Origin: CAZJHX01 sp964545715
GTDB lineage: Bacteria > Myxococcota_A > UBA9042 > GCA-2863065
Length of the DNA: 31,590 bases
Assembly: GCA_964545715.1 (NCBI GenBank)
Contig: CAZJHX010000128.1
Coordinates: 1-31,590 of the forward strand
Direction of reading: 5' to 3'
Shown: in pieces, positions 16,130 through 24,739 of the stretch
Numbering within the stretch: position 1 is the stretch's first letter
How the letters are laid out: every line of letters begins with the position of its first letter
Position numbers and translations under genes: made by a program
The notes under the pieces: generated by a model
Database searches by the model: none
The model's input: the letters and a program-made list of their open reading frames with translations, nothing else
Told to the model about the DNA's origin: nothing

Positions 16130-16990
16130 ATGCGTCGACGAGAGCTTCAGCTTGGTTTGTGTCAGCTCGTCTTTGCCCTGCTGCTGACCGGCTGCGCTCA
16201 CGAGGTTGTCGACGAGACGACGGCTGAGATCGACCTCTCGGCGATGGTGCACGTGCGTGGCGTCACCAAGGCGGACGGCGGCTTCCCCGTGACCGAGGCC
16301 TCGGTGGGCGACGTCTTCGATGGCGAGACCGTCACCGCGATGCCCGCCACCGACACTGTCGACACGGCCGATCTGTCCCGGCATATGCGGGTCTATCGCA
16401 TCCAGGTCGAGGCCGGCCAGACCGTTGCCGCGCTGATGCGAGGTACTGAGGGCGATCTGGACGCGTACCTGCTGCTGCGCGACCCCGATTACCAGAACGC
16501 GGGCGAGAGCTTTGGCCAGGCGATCGTCGCCGGCGCCGCTGAAGAGGACGCGCTGATCGTCTTCACCGCGCCCCGCTCGGGACCCTACTACCTGTTCGCG
16601 GCCGGCGAGAACCTGGCGAGCGGCGGCGCCTTCCGTTTGGACCTCATCGAGCTCACTGAGGACCCGGGCGTCGATTTCTCGCAGACCAGCCCGACCCTCC
16701 TCTTTCTCAGTCGCGAGCTGCGCAGTCACGAGGAGGACCTGGGCCCCCTGATCGGCATGGGCGTCGTGGCAGAAGGCGAGGACGGTCGCGTCTTTGAGGA
16801 CCCCGTGGGCTTCGCGCCGCTGACTCTGGCGGAGAAGGTCACCGTGCGCCGGCTGATCCAGGCGGTCAACGGCCGTCGCGCCAGCCTCTTTGAGTGGCTG
16901 AATACCGCCCCGGGCGACGAGCGCGATCTGGAGAGCGAGGCCCGAATCGGCCGCGTGTGCAGCGAGCTGTGGCGGACGCTACGCGGCTGA
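16130..16990 (+). CDS. Lipoprotein with PPC-like domain
   Basis: The start at ATG 16130 is fixed by AGGAGGG (16117-16123) six bases upstream. The frame stays open to 15806, but that part lacks coding character. The product begins MRRRELQLGLCQLVFALLLTGC, a lipoprotein signal with Cys22. Residues of roughly 75-170 form a beta-sandwich resembling the bacterial pre-peptidase C-terminal (PPC) domain: RVYRIQVEAGQTVAALM, GDLDAYLLLRDP and GPYYLFAAG. The C-terminal 110 residues are helical and unrecognised. PPC domains usually accompany secreted proteases, but no protease domain is present here. It is convergent with the aquaporin gene, with stop codons overlapping by 12 bp. Confidence 0.75.
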   Translation: MRRRELQLGLCQLVFALLLTGCAHEVVDETTAEIDLSAMVHVRGVTKADGGFPVTEASVGDVFDGETVTAMPATDTVDTADLSRHMRVYRIQVEAGQTVAALMRGTEGDLDAYLLLRDPDYQNAGESFGQAIVAGAAEEDALIVFTAPRSGPYYLFAAGENLASGGAFRLDLIELTEDPGVDFSQTSPTLLFLSRELRSHEEDLGPLIGMGVVAEGEDGRVFEDPVGFAPLTLAEKVTVRRLIQAVNGRRASLFEWLNTAPGDERDLESEARIGRVCSELWRTLRG

Positions 16991-17653
16991 GCCGTCGTCG
17001 CCGCGAATCCACTCATAGGCCTGAGCGCCCGCGTAGGCGCCCATGAGCGGGCCCAGCAGGTAGATCCACAAGGCGTCCAGCTGGCCGGAGATCAGCGCCG
17101 GGCCCAGTGAGCGCGCCGGATTCAGCGATGCGCCGCTGATCGGGCCGCCGAAGAGCGCCGCCAGGGCCACGGTGCCCCCGATGGCGACTCCGGCGAGCTG
17201 GCCGCAGGCGCGTCCGTCGGTCGCGACCGCGTTGATCACAAACATCAGAAAGAACGTCAGCACCACCTCGAGGATGATGGACTGGTCCAGCGTCCCCGCC
17301 GGCGCGGTCGAGCCCAGCGCCGCGATCGGTCCCAGGGCCATGGACAGCAGGGCGGCGGCGACCAGGGCGGCCAGGATTTGACCGGCGATGTAGACCGGCA
17401 CCTCGCGCCACGGAAATGCGCCGGTGGTGGCAAAGGCGACGGTCACGGCCGGGTTGAAGTGTGCGCCGCTGATGTGACCGGTGGCGTAGACCATGACCAT
17501 GATGACCAGGCCGAAGACGGCTGCCACCCCGGCGTGGGTGATGACGCCGCCGGTGAGCTGGTCGACCATGATGGCGCCGCAGCCGGCAAAGACCAGGGCG
17601 AAGGTGCCGATGGCTTCGGCGCCCGTTCGGCGGGCGAGATCAGCGCTTACCAT
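16979..17653 (-). CDS. MIP-family channel (aquaporin/glyceroporin-like)
   Basis: The ATG at 17653 gives a 224-residue protein with about six membrane helices and two NPA boxes (SGAHFNPAV, Asn67; SGASLNPARS, Asn178), the pore signature of the major intrinsic protein family. Aligned by eye to AqpZ, the selectivity filter reads Phe47, Ala166, Ala175, Arg181; AqpZ has Phe-His-Thr-Arg. The filter Ala pair suggests a wider pore than a water-only channel, but this is inference. The start overlaps the stop of the glyoxalase gene (ATGGTAA), so the two are co-translated. The frame is open upstream to 17815, but that is out-of-frame glyoxalase sequence. Confidence 0.88.
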   Translation of the reverse strand: MVSADLARRTGAEAIGTFALVFAGCGAIMVDQLTGGVITHAGVAAVFGLVIMVMVYATGHISGAHFNPAVTVAFATTGAFPWREVPVYIAGQILAALVAAALLSMALGPIAALGSTAPAGTLDQSIILEVVLTFFLMFVINAVATDGRACGQLAGVAIGGTVALAALFGGPISGASLNPARSLGPALISGQLDALWIYLLGPLMGAYAGAQAYEWIRGDDGSAA

Positions 17654-18066
17654 TGGCCGGTGTTGGGCATGGACGCCCAGGGCTCGGCCGGCGGCAGGGG
17701 CTCGCCGCGCTGCAGCAGCTCGACGGAGATCAGGTCCGGCGAGCGGACAAAGGCCATGCGGCCGTCGCGTGGCGGGCGGCTGATGGTCACACCCTGGTCC
17801 TGCAGGTGCGCGCACAGGGCGTAGATGTCGTCCACGGCGTACGCCAGGTGACCGAAGTTGCGCGCGGAGCCGTAGTCCTCAGCGTCCCAGTTGTAGGTCA
17901 GCTCGACCTGCGCGTCGTCGTCGCCGGGCGCCGCGAGAAAGACCAGCGTGAAGCGGCCGCGGTCGGAGTCCCGGCGTCGCATCTCTCGCAGGCCGAGTCC
18001 GTCGCAGAAAAAGCGCAGTGACGCGTCGATGTCCGACACGCGCACCATCGTGTGCAGGTACTTCAT
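17647..18066 (-). CDS. gloA: Glyoxalase I (lactoylglutathione lyase)
   Basis: This 139-residue protein starts MKYLHTMVRVSDIDASLRFF, matching the usual GloA N-terminus, so the ATG at 18066 is preferred over 18084. The two betaalphabetabetabeta modules carry the four expected metal ligands: His5, Glu55 (VELTYNW), His73 (GHLAYAV) and Glu116 (ISVELLQ). The enzyme converts the methylglyoxal-glutathione hemithioacetal to S-lactoylglutathione in the cytoplasm. Length and motifs are typical. It is the first gene of a two-gene unit with the MIP channel, with a 7-bp overlap, which hints at linked handling of methylglyoxal or a small neutral solute. Confidence 0.9.
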   Translation of the reverse strand: MKYLHTMVRVSDIDASLRFFCDGLGLREMRRRDSDRGRFTLVFLAAPGDDDAQVELTYNWDAEDYGSARNFGHLAYAVDDIYALCAHLQDQGVTISRPPRDGRMAFVRSPDLISVELLQRGEPLPPAEPWASMPNTGQW

Positions 18067-18103
18067 GGGCGGGGAGCCTACCATCGTGTGCTACGTTTCC
18101 GGC

Positions 18104-19876
18104 GTGAAATTGCTCGCCCCGCTCGTGTTCTGCCTGCTGTGCTACGTGCCATCGGTCGCCCGTGCAGCGCTGTGGGAGGACGCGACCGCCGCCACGATCG
18201 GCAACACCGGCCAGTGGAGCAACAAAGTGGAGCTGGCGGATGTTGACGGCGACGGGCTGACCGACATCCTGTTCGCCAACGGCGGCAAGTACGCGGGGCC
18301 CGGTCCGCCGCAGCTCAACCGGGTGTTTGCCAACCAGGGCGCCGACAAGCCGTTCATTGAGATCACCGCCGACATTTTTGGTGACGCCGCCGACCTGGCG
18401 CGCTCGATCAAAGTCGGCGACGTCAACGCGGACGGCCAGCCGGATCTGATCGTGGCGACGACCTATCAGACCCAGAGTCGCCTGTTTCATGGGCTGGGCG
18501 ACGGCGCGTTTCTGGAGCGCACCGCGACGCATGTGCCCGAGCAGGTGGCCAGCGCGGGCGATGTGGAGCTCGGTGATGTGGACGGCGACGGTGACCTGGA
18601 CGCAGTGCTGGCCGACTGGGGCGCCGGCAACCCGCTCAGCAACGGTGGCGGCCGGACGCTGTTGTGGTTGAACTCCGGCACGGGGCGCTATGTCGACGCC
18701 ACCGAAGGCAACATGCCGGATGTGAAGGTGGGCTTCTCGTGGGACCTGGAGTTGGTGGATGTCGACGCGGACTACGATCTGGACGTGCTGGTGTCCTGCA
18801 AGAGCTGCGGCGGGTCCAAGCTGTTCCTCAACGACGGGTCGGGGGTCTTCTCGGATGCGTCCGACCAGCTGCCGCAGTTTGGCAACAACTATGAGTTCGA
18901 GCCGATGGACATCAACGGGGACGGCGCCCTCGATCTCGTGACGATCAACGACGGCCCCGGGCTGGACGAGCATCTCTTCATCAACGACGGCAGCGGCACG
19001 TTTACGGTCGGGGAGTGGGCTCCCGGCGCCAACGTGGGCAAGGACGACAACGCGGTGGTGTTTCTGGATTACGACTCGGACGGGGACGCCGACTTTCTGA
19101 TCGGGTCGCTCAGCGGTCAGGATCGGCTGCTCATCAACGACGGCACGGGCGCGCTGACCCTGCAGCAGACGGACGTGTTCGACGGACCGGCCACGCCGGG
19201 GACGCTGGGCATCGCGGTCGCGGACCTCAACGGTGACCACAAGCTGGACGTCGTGCAGTCGCAGGGTGAGGTCGCCAGCCCGGATGTGGTGTTTCTGGGC
19301 AAGGACATCGCGCCGGACACCGCGTCCCCGATCATCGGCATGGTCGGCGCGGTCGCCGTGAAGGAGCCCGCCGGCGTGCTGGTGCGAGCGCGGGTGCACG
19401 ACAACAAGAGCCCCACGCGCGGGACCGACTGGACCAGCGTGCGGGTGGAGTATGGCGACGGGCTGGAGGGTGCGGCGGACATGGTCTGGTACGGCGAGTA
19501 TCTGTGGCGCGCGGAGCTTCCCGCGGCCGAGGGTGACCTGAGCTATCGCGTGTGTGCGACGGACCGGGCCGGCAACTCGGCGTGCTCTGAGGCGTTGACC
19601 CTGACGCGCCCCGAGCCGCCGGCAGATGAACCGCCACAGCAGCCGGAGCCGCCGCCGCCGGTGGCGGACGATCCGCCCGAGGACACCGACTCGGCTGAGC
19701 CCGCGCCGGACTCCGACGCGGACGCCGGATCGGGGGCGCCAAAGCCCACGGCGCCCATCACCCTGGATGCCGATGACGGCGGCTGCAGCGCCGGCTCGGG
19801 TCGCGCTGTGGGGGCCGGGTGGCTGCTGCTGTTTGCCATCGCGCTCTGGACCCGTCGCCGGGTACGGGTGTCATGA
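18104..19876 (+). CDS. FG-GAP/VCBS repeat protein with MYXO-CTERM anchor
   Basis: The GTG at 18104 is chosen because it gives a compact signal peptide (MKLLAPLVFCLLCYVPSVARA); an ATG at 18065 would overlap the divergent gloA start. The mature protein carries repeated FG-GAP/VCBS motifs with calcium-type loops (ADVDGDGLTDIL, GDVNADGQPDLIV, GDVDGDGDLDAVL, MDINGDGALDLV, ADLNGDHKLDVV), forming a probable seven-bladed beta-propeller. An Ig-like segment and a Pro/Glu/Asp-rich linker follow. The C-terminus is GGCSAGSG, a hydrophobic helix and TRRRVRVS, a MYXO-CTERM signal. Such propellers bind ligands or glycans on the cell surface. The TGA overlaps the ATG of the alpha-mannosidase gene (ATGA). Confidence 0.88.
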   Translation: MKLLAPLVFCLLCYVPSVARAALWEDATAATIGNTGQWSNKVELADVDGDGLTDILFANGGKYAGPGPPQLNRVFANQGADKPFIEITADIFGDAADLARSIKVGDVNADGQPDLIVATTYQTQSRLFHGLGDGAFLERTATHVPEQVASAGDVELGDVDGDGDLDAVLADWGAGNPLSNGGGRTLLWLNSGTGRYVDATEGNMPDVKVGFSWDLELVDVDADYDLDVLVSCKSCGGSKLFLNDGSGVFSDASDQLPQFGNNYEFEPMDINGDGALDLVTINDGPGLDEHLFINDGSGTFTVGEWAPGANVGKDDNAVVFLDYDSDGDADFLIGSLSGQDRLLINDGTGALTLQQTDVFDGPATPGTLGIAVADLNGDHKLDVVQSQGEVASPDVVFLGKDIAPDTASPIIGMVGAVAVKEPAGVLVRARVHDNKSPTRGTDWTSVRVEYGDGLEGAADMVWYGEYLWRAELPAAEGDLSYRVCATDRAGNSACSEALTLTRPEPPADEPPQQPEPPPPVADDPPEDTDSAEPAPDSDADAGSGAPKPTAPITLDADDGGCSAGSGRAVGAGWLLLFAIALWTRRRVRVS

Positions 19877-22410
19877 CGCGGCCGCTGGTCGCCGTGATCT
19901 CCCACTCGCATTGGGATCGCGAGTGGTACCTGTCCTTCGAGACGTTTCGGTACCGGCTGGTCCGCCTGGTCGACGGTCTGCTGGACCTGTTGGACCGCGA
20001 CCCGGGCTACCGGCACTTCATGTTGGACGGGCAGACGGTGCTCATCGAGGACCTGCTGGAGGTGCGTCCGGATCTGCAGCAGCGGCTCTCGCAGCACGTC
20101 GCCACAGGTCGGATCAGCGTCGGCCCCTGGTATGTGCTGCAGGACGAGTTTCTGGTGGGCGGCGAGGCGCTGGTGCGCAACCTGCTGATCGGACGCCGCG
20201 TCGCGCGCTTGCTGGGACCGCCGATGGACGTCGGCTACGTGCCGGATGCGTTTGGGCACGTCTCGCAGCTGCCCCGGATCCTGGCCGGTTTTGGGATCGA
20301 GTCGGCCGTCTTCTGGCGTGGCGCAGGCGACCAGCAGGTCACCGAGTGGTGGTGGCAGGCCCCGGGCGGGGCGCGTGTGCTGGCCTGCTGGCTGCGCTGG
20401 ACGTACGCCAACGCCAAGCGCCTGCCCAACGACCCGGTAGTCGTGCGCGATCGCTTGCGGGCGGATCTGGATCGGGCGCTGCCCGTCAGCCGCGCGGGCG
20501 TGTTGCTGTGGATGAACGGCGACGACCACTTTGTCGCGCAGTCGCATCTCTCCCAGGTGCTGGCGGCCGTCGGCGCCATGGAGCCCGATGTTGAGATCGA
20601 GCACACCAGCTTGCAGGGCGCGATCGGGCGCGTGCGTGAGCGGCTTGGGGACGCCGAGCTGCCTGTTGTGTCGGGTGAGCTACGCCGTCCGGGACCCGAC
20701 ACAGGCCACGTCCTGCCCGGCGTCTTGTCCGCACGTTCGTGGCAGAAGCGCGAGCACGACATCGCGCAGTGGCGGCTGGTGCGCGATGCCGAGCCGCTGG
20801 CCGTGCTGGCCGGTCTGACCGACACGCGTGGCCCGCTGGATTACGCGTGGCGGCTGCTGCTGAAGTGCCAGCCCCACGACTCGATCTGCGGCTGCTCCGT
20901 GGATGAGGTTCATGACGAGATCGGCGCGCGCATCCTCTCGGTCCGGCGCCTGGCCGCGGAGATCGCCGCCGACGCCGCGCGCACCCTGACCGGCGACGTA
21001 CTGGGCGACACGCTGCAGCGCCAGGGGACGCCGGAAGGGCTGATCGTGATGAACCCGCATCCGTTTGCGGTCACGGCGCCCTTCGAGGTGTCGATGTCCG
21101 CGCCTGAAGAGGGCGCGCTGGTCATCGTCGGCCCCGACGGCGAGGTCCCATACGACGTGATCCACGACGGGCCCGCCGATCCGACCGACCCCGCCTCGGT
21201 CGCCCGCCGCCTGCGCCTGCGCTTGCTGGCTTTGGACCTCCCGCCGTTGGGAGTGCGCACGTTGTCGGTCACCGTCGGGTCGCCGTCAAACGCTGGGGGC
21301 GACGCGCTGAACGCAACCGAGGACGCCATTTCCAACGGCCTGATCGCGGTGCGCGCGGTGCACGGTGGTGTGGAGATCCGCGACGTGGCGAGTGGCGCCG
21401 TCATCACGCACGACTTCACGGACGTGGCCGACCGCGGCGACGAATACACGTTTTGCCCCGTGGAGGGCGACGTCGCTCACACCTCCGCAGACGTAGCGTT
21501 TTCAGCGCGCGCCCGGGTTATGGCGACGACGGCAGAGCTGCGGATTCAGGGGCAGTGGACGCTGCGCGACGAGACGACCGTGGGGCTGCGGCTGATCGTG
21601 CGCCTGATCGAGGGCTCGCGCACGATTCGTTGTGCGCTGCACCTCGACAATCGCGCGCCCGACCACCGCCTGCGCGCGCGCTTCACCCTGGGGGAGACGC
21701 CCGACACCATGGTCACCGACGCGCCGCTGGACTGGATCCCGCGTCCGGCCGGCAGTCCGCCGCCGGCCCCCCGCGCGCTGGAAGAGGTGGTGCCGACCCA
21801 CCCGATGTCGTCCATGCTGGCGGTGCCCCTGACGGGCTGTCGTCTGGGTCTGGGCGCCGTCGGTCTCAAAGAGGTGGAGCTGACACCCGATGGAGCGCTG
21901 TACCTCACGGTGTTGCGCTGCGTCGGCTGGCTCAGCCGCAGCGATCTCGCGACCCGCCCGCGGGAGGCCGGTCCGCCGCTGCCGACTCCCGGTGCGCAAG
22001 GGCAGGGCGTGCACTCGTTTACCTACGCGCTGGCGTTCGACGATCTGGAGCGCTCGGCCGCCGCCCTGCATCGTGCGCTGGAGCCGGCGTTGTTTCCACC
22101 GCGCGCGGTGGCCGCCGGCGCTGCCCAACCGCGGGACCTGGCGGGGCTGGAGATCGGCGCCGGCGATGTGCGCCTGGTCGCGCTGAAGTGGGCGGAGGAC
22201 ACGGATAAGGTGGTGGTGCGTCTCAGCGGTCCCAACGACGGCCCGCCGGTGGAAACCTGGGTGACGCTGCGTGGCGCCTTCAATACGGCTCACTTGTCCG
22301 ACCTCGATGAGCGACCCGGCCCCGCGCTGCCGCTCACGCGTGCGGGCGATTATGTGCGTGCGCGCGTGACCGTGCCCGCGCGCGACGTTGTCACGGTGAC
22401 GATCGCGTAG
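19873..22410 (+). CDS. GH38 alpha-mannosidase (MngB/YbgG-like)
   Basis: The ATG at 19873 overlaps the upstream stop as ATGA; an in-frame start at 19819 would lie inside the FG-GAP tail. The 845-residue protein opens with HSHWDREW (His13 and Asp15, zinc ligands in the family), has the nucleophile motif GYVPDAFGH (Asp125) and the later zinc motif QPHDSICGCSVDEVH (His335). The second half contains the beta-sandwich domains usual for glycoside hydrolase family 38. The order and length resemble 2-O-mannosylglycerate hydrolase MngB, but the substrate cannot be assigned. There is no signal peptide, so a cytoplasmic enzyme is likely, although its partner gene encodes a surface-anchored propeller. Confidence 0.9.
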   Translation: MTRPLVAVISHSHWDREWYLSFETFRYRLVRLVDGLLDLLDRDPGYRHFMLDGQTVLIEDLLEVRPDLQQRLSQHVATGRISVGPWYVLQDEFLVGGEALVRNLLIGRRVARLLGPPMDVGYVPDAFGHVSQLPRILAGFGIESAVFWRGAGDQQVTEWWWQAPGGARVLACWLRWTYANAKRLPNDPVVVRDRLRADLDRALPVSRAGVLLWMNGDDHFVAQSHLSQVLAAVGAMEPDVEIEHTSLQGAIGRVRERLGDAELPVVSGELRRPGPDTGHVLPGVLSARSWQKREHDIAQWRLVRDAEPLAVLAGLTDTRGPLDYAWRLLLKCQPHDSICGCSVDEVHDEIGARILSVRRLAAEIAADAARTLTGDVLGDTLQRQGTPEGLIVMNPHPFAVTAPFEVSMSAPEEGALVIVGPDGEVPYDVIHDGPADPTDPASVARRLRLRLLALDLPPLGVRTLSVTVGSPSNAGGDALNATEDAISNGLIAVRAVHGGVEIRDVASGAVITHDFTDVADRGDEYTFCPVEGDVAHTSADVAFSARARVMATTAELRIQGQWTLRDETTVGLRLIVRLIEGSRTIRCALHLDNRAPDHRLRARFTLGETPDTMVTDAPLDWIPRPAGSPPPAPRALEEVVPTHPMSSMLAVPLTGCRLGLGAVGLKEVELTPDGALYLTVLRCVGWLSRSDLATRPREAGPPLPTPGAQGQGVHSFTYALAFDDLERSAAALHRALEPALFPPRAVAAGAAQPRDLAGLEIGAGDVRLVALKWAEDTDKVVVRLSGPNDGPPVETWVTLRGAFNTAHLSDLDERPGPALPLTRAGDYVRARVTVPARDVVTVTIA

Positions 22411-22756
22411 GCTTGTCCCGCAGCTTGGCCTTGGCCTCAGTGAGCAGGCGTCGGCGGCCACCGCCAAGCTCGCTCCCCAGCGTAGGGTCGTCGCACGCGT
22501 GCCAGTGACCGGGGCGCCTGATCGACGACCCCTTTCCGGCACTTCCTGACCGAGCAAAAGATGTCCGATTTCAAGCGTGGACGAAAGGAGTAGCCAGGAC
22601 GACCTCATTTTGTGATGCTGTTGCCGCTGGACGGGCGCTCCTGGTAAGTCACACCGTGAACTCCCATCGCTGCCATCGCTCGCGCCACGGTTCCCCCTGC
22701 CTCAGTCGTAGCTGATTCGCTTGCCATAAGCCGATCACGGGCACAGATGAAAGGGC
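22411..22756. other. Gene-free 346-bp stretch between convergent genes
   Basis: No convincing gene is present. The part at 22419-22450 resembles 22779-22810 (26 of 32 bases by eye) and on the minus strand reads RRRLLTEAKAKLRDK, close to RLLMEAKAKLR at the end of the TPR-like gene. This suggests a decayed copy of that gene end. The rest shows no recognisable feature or obvious terminator. Confidence 0.5.
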
Positions 22757-23710
22757 CTACTTCGGCGCTCTCCTGGGGCGCAGCTTGGCTTTGGCCTCCA
22801 TCAACAGCCGATCGATGAAGGTGCGGTCCGGGGCCAGCGCGCTGGCTCGCTCCAGGTGGGTCACGGCGTCGGTGTGCTTACCCCGCTGCAGCGCATACTG
22901 CCCCAGCAGCACGTGGGCCTCCACCGCCTCGTCGTAGCGCGCGATCGCCGCCCGGCAGTCTTTGATCCCGCGACCGGCGGCGCCGGAGCGCATCTTCAAC
23001 TCGCAGCGCAGCAGCAGCGGACCCGCCGCCTTCGGATACCTGCGCGCCAGCGCGTCCACAGCCTTAAGCGCCTGTGGATGACGCTCCGCGTGGATATGGT
23101 CCACGATCGCTTCGTGGGCCTCGATGTAGATCGGCTCCTCGGTGGCTGCGATACCGCTGCGCCTGCGGTCCAGCGGCAGGCAGCGGTTGCGGCGAGTGGC
23201 CTCAATCCAGCGCTTGAGGTGCCCATCCACGCGCGCCTGGGGCACCCGCGACATCGCCAGCTGGGCAAATGACACGGCGTTGATCGCCATGAAGCGGCGC
23301 GCCAGCTCCTGCCAGTTCGACCACTGGGTCATGGGATCGGTCTTCATCGACCGGCCCGCCTGCCGCAGCTCGGCCAGCGCTCCGGCCTTGTCGCCCGCAT
23401 CGGTCAGCAGCTGGGCCAGCTCCAGCGGGGCCAGAAACACCTTGCGCGCCAGCCTGACCGCTACCGCGCATTGCTTCAGCGTGTCCGGCTCGCCGCGACC
23501 CAGCATCGCCCGCACCGCGCACGCCAGCTTTTGTACTTGCAGCTTCTTGGGGTGGGCCTTGACCAGCGGCTCCAGGTGCTTCCAGGCGCGCTCCGGCTCC
23601 ACCATCTCGTACGCGCGCTCGGCCCGCGCCAGCACCTCTCGATCAGCGGGCGTGAGCGCGTTGTTGGCCGGCGTCGTGAGCGCCAGCGCGGCGATGAGCA
23701 GTCCGTGCAC
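22757..23710 (-). CDS. TPR-like exported protein
   Basis: The frame is open to ATG 23776, but that start would overlap the divergent gene at 23771. A GTG at 23710 gives MHGLLIAALALTTPANNA, a plausible signal sequence, and leaves 60 bp for promoters, so I prefer it with moderate confidence. The 317-residue product is all-helical, with tetratricopeptide-like pairs, clearest at the C-terminus (AVEAHVLLGQYALQRGKHTD followed by AVTHLERASALAPD). TPR proteins act as scaffolds; no catalytic motif is seen. The partner is unknown. Confidence 0.7.
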   Translation of the reverse strand: MHGLLIAALALTTPANNALTPADREVLARAERAYEMVEPERAWKHLEPLVKAHPKKLQVQKLACAVRAMLGRGEPDTLKQCAVAVRLARKVFLAPLELAQLLTDAGDKAGALAELRQAGRSMKTDPMTQWSNWQELARRFMAINAVSFAQLAMSRVPQARVDGHLKRWIEATRRNRCLPLDRRRSGIAATEEPIYIEAHEAIVDHIHAERHPQALKAVDALARRYPKAAGPLLLRCELKMRSGAAGRGIKDCRAAIARYDEAVEAHVLLGQYALQRGKHTDAVTHLERASALAPDRTFIDRLLMEAKAKLRPRRAPK

Positions 23711-23770
23711 CCGCCAAGCATATCGGATGGGCGGATGGCGTAGCACCAAGCCGTCTGGTAAGACGTTGGA

Positions 23771-24721
23771 ATGCAACGGTTACTTGCAATCCTCACCCTC
23801 GCGGTGCTGGCGCCCGCGGCCACCGCAAAGCTCCCGCCCGAGCGCACGGTCATCGCACGCGTGCCCCTGACCGAGGCGCCCGGACGTGCTCCGTACGCCA
23901 CCCTGCTCATCGGACAGGCCGTCGATGTCCTTGGCAAGCAGGGCGCGAAGCTCAAGGTGCGCACGCGCGGTCCCATCAGGGTCACCGGCTTCATCCCGGC
24001 GCGCCAGATCGGCATCTGCGCCGCCAAGCAGGCGCCCGTCCGGCTCACCCAGGCCGGCGAGCCGGTGGGCTACGTCCCCAAGGGCTGGTGTTTTCGGGTG
24101 CTCCGAGAGCTGGAAAACGACGTGCAGCTGGTCGATCAGACCTGGGGCCTGACCTTCTTTGCGGAAAACCGGAACCTGTCGGCCGACGTGGACTACATGC
24201 GCCGCATGGACCCGATCCTGGCCGGCTTTGTCGACTACCGCATTCAGCCGCAGCCGCTGCCGACCAAGCCGGGGACCAAGCCGTACTTTACCGTGCCGCA
24301 GGGCGAGTGGCCGATGCGCTCCACGCACGAAGAGGGCCTCAACGCCTTCATCGAGATTCTGGGCAAGACCGTGGTGTTGCAGGGCTGGGAGGAGACGACC
24401 AACCTGTACGCCGACCTGTTTCGCAAAAAGGACGACATCGACCTGGCGCGTGCTCGGCTGGCCAGTCAGAAACCCGCCGGCAAGGACCTGCGCCAGTGGT
24501 TCACCCTGAAGCGCTCCGCCAAGCTGTTCTTTGCGCCCTCGCGCGGCCAGGCCGGGGACATCGCAGAGGGCGCCCAGGTCACAGTGAACCGAAAGACCGG
24601 CCGCTGGCGGCAGCTGCGCCTGGAGGTCAACGATCGCGCGGGCAAGCCACTGCGCCGTCTAAAAACGAATCTGTGGGTGGAGGGCGACGTCCTTCGCGAG
24701 ATCAAGTCCGCGTTCGATTAA
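23771..24721 (+). CDS. Exported protein of unknown function, SH3-like N-terminus
   Basis: The ATG at 23771 starts a signal peptide (MQRLLAILTLAVLAPAATA) and a 316-residue protein. The segment after the signal (GQAVDVLGKQGAKLKVRTRG, then VTGFIPARQIG) looks like a bacterial SH3-like barrel, and a similar beta-rich segment is repeated near the C-terminus (KTGRWRQLRLEVNDRAGKPL). I do not recognise the middle domain. It is probably periplasmic. It is divergent from the TPR-like gene and convergent with the DUF1501 gene, and its TAA stop lies inside a perfect palindrome. Confidence 0.7.
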   Translation: MQRLLAILTLAVLAPAATAKLPPERTVIARVPLTEAPGRAPYATLLIGQAVDVLGKQGAKLKVRTRGPIRVTGFIPARQIGICAAKQAPVRLTQAGEPVGYVPKGWCFRVLRELENDVQLVDQTWGLTFFAENRNLSADVDYMRRMDPILAGFVDYRIQPQPLPTKPGTKPYFTVPQGEWPMRSTHEEGLNAFIEILGKTVVLQGWEETTNLYADLFRKKDDIDLARARLASQKPAGKDLRQWFTLKRSAKLFFAPSRGQAGDIAEGAQVTVNRKTGRWRQLRLEVNDRAGKPLRRLKTNLWVEGDVLREIKSAFD

Positions 24722-24739
24722 CCCCAACGTTGGGGTTAA
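24718..24739. terminator. Perfect 22-bp palindrome holding both convergent stop codons
   Basis: The arm TTAACCCCAAC is followed directly by its exact reverse complement. It contains the TAA of the plus gene (24719-24721) and the TAA of the minus DUF1501 gene (24738-24736). The RNA could fold as an 8-bp stem with an AACGUU loop from either direction. No clear U-tract follows, so it may be a Rho-aided bidirectional terminator or a stability hairpin. Confidence 0.6.

Noticed and set aside
22540..22595. Short frame reading MSDFKRGRKE before a TAG in the gene-free stretch
   Set aside because: It has no ribosome site or family signature and is too short to support as a gene or as a transposase remnant.
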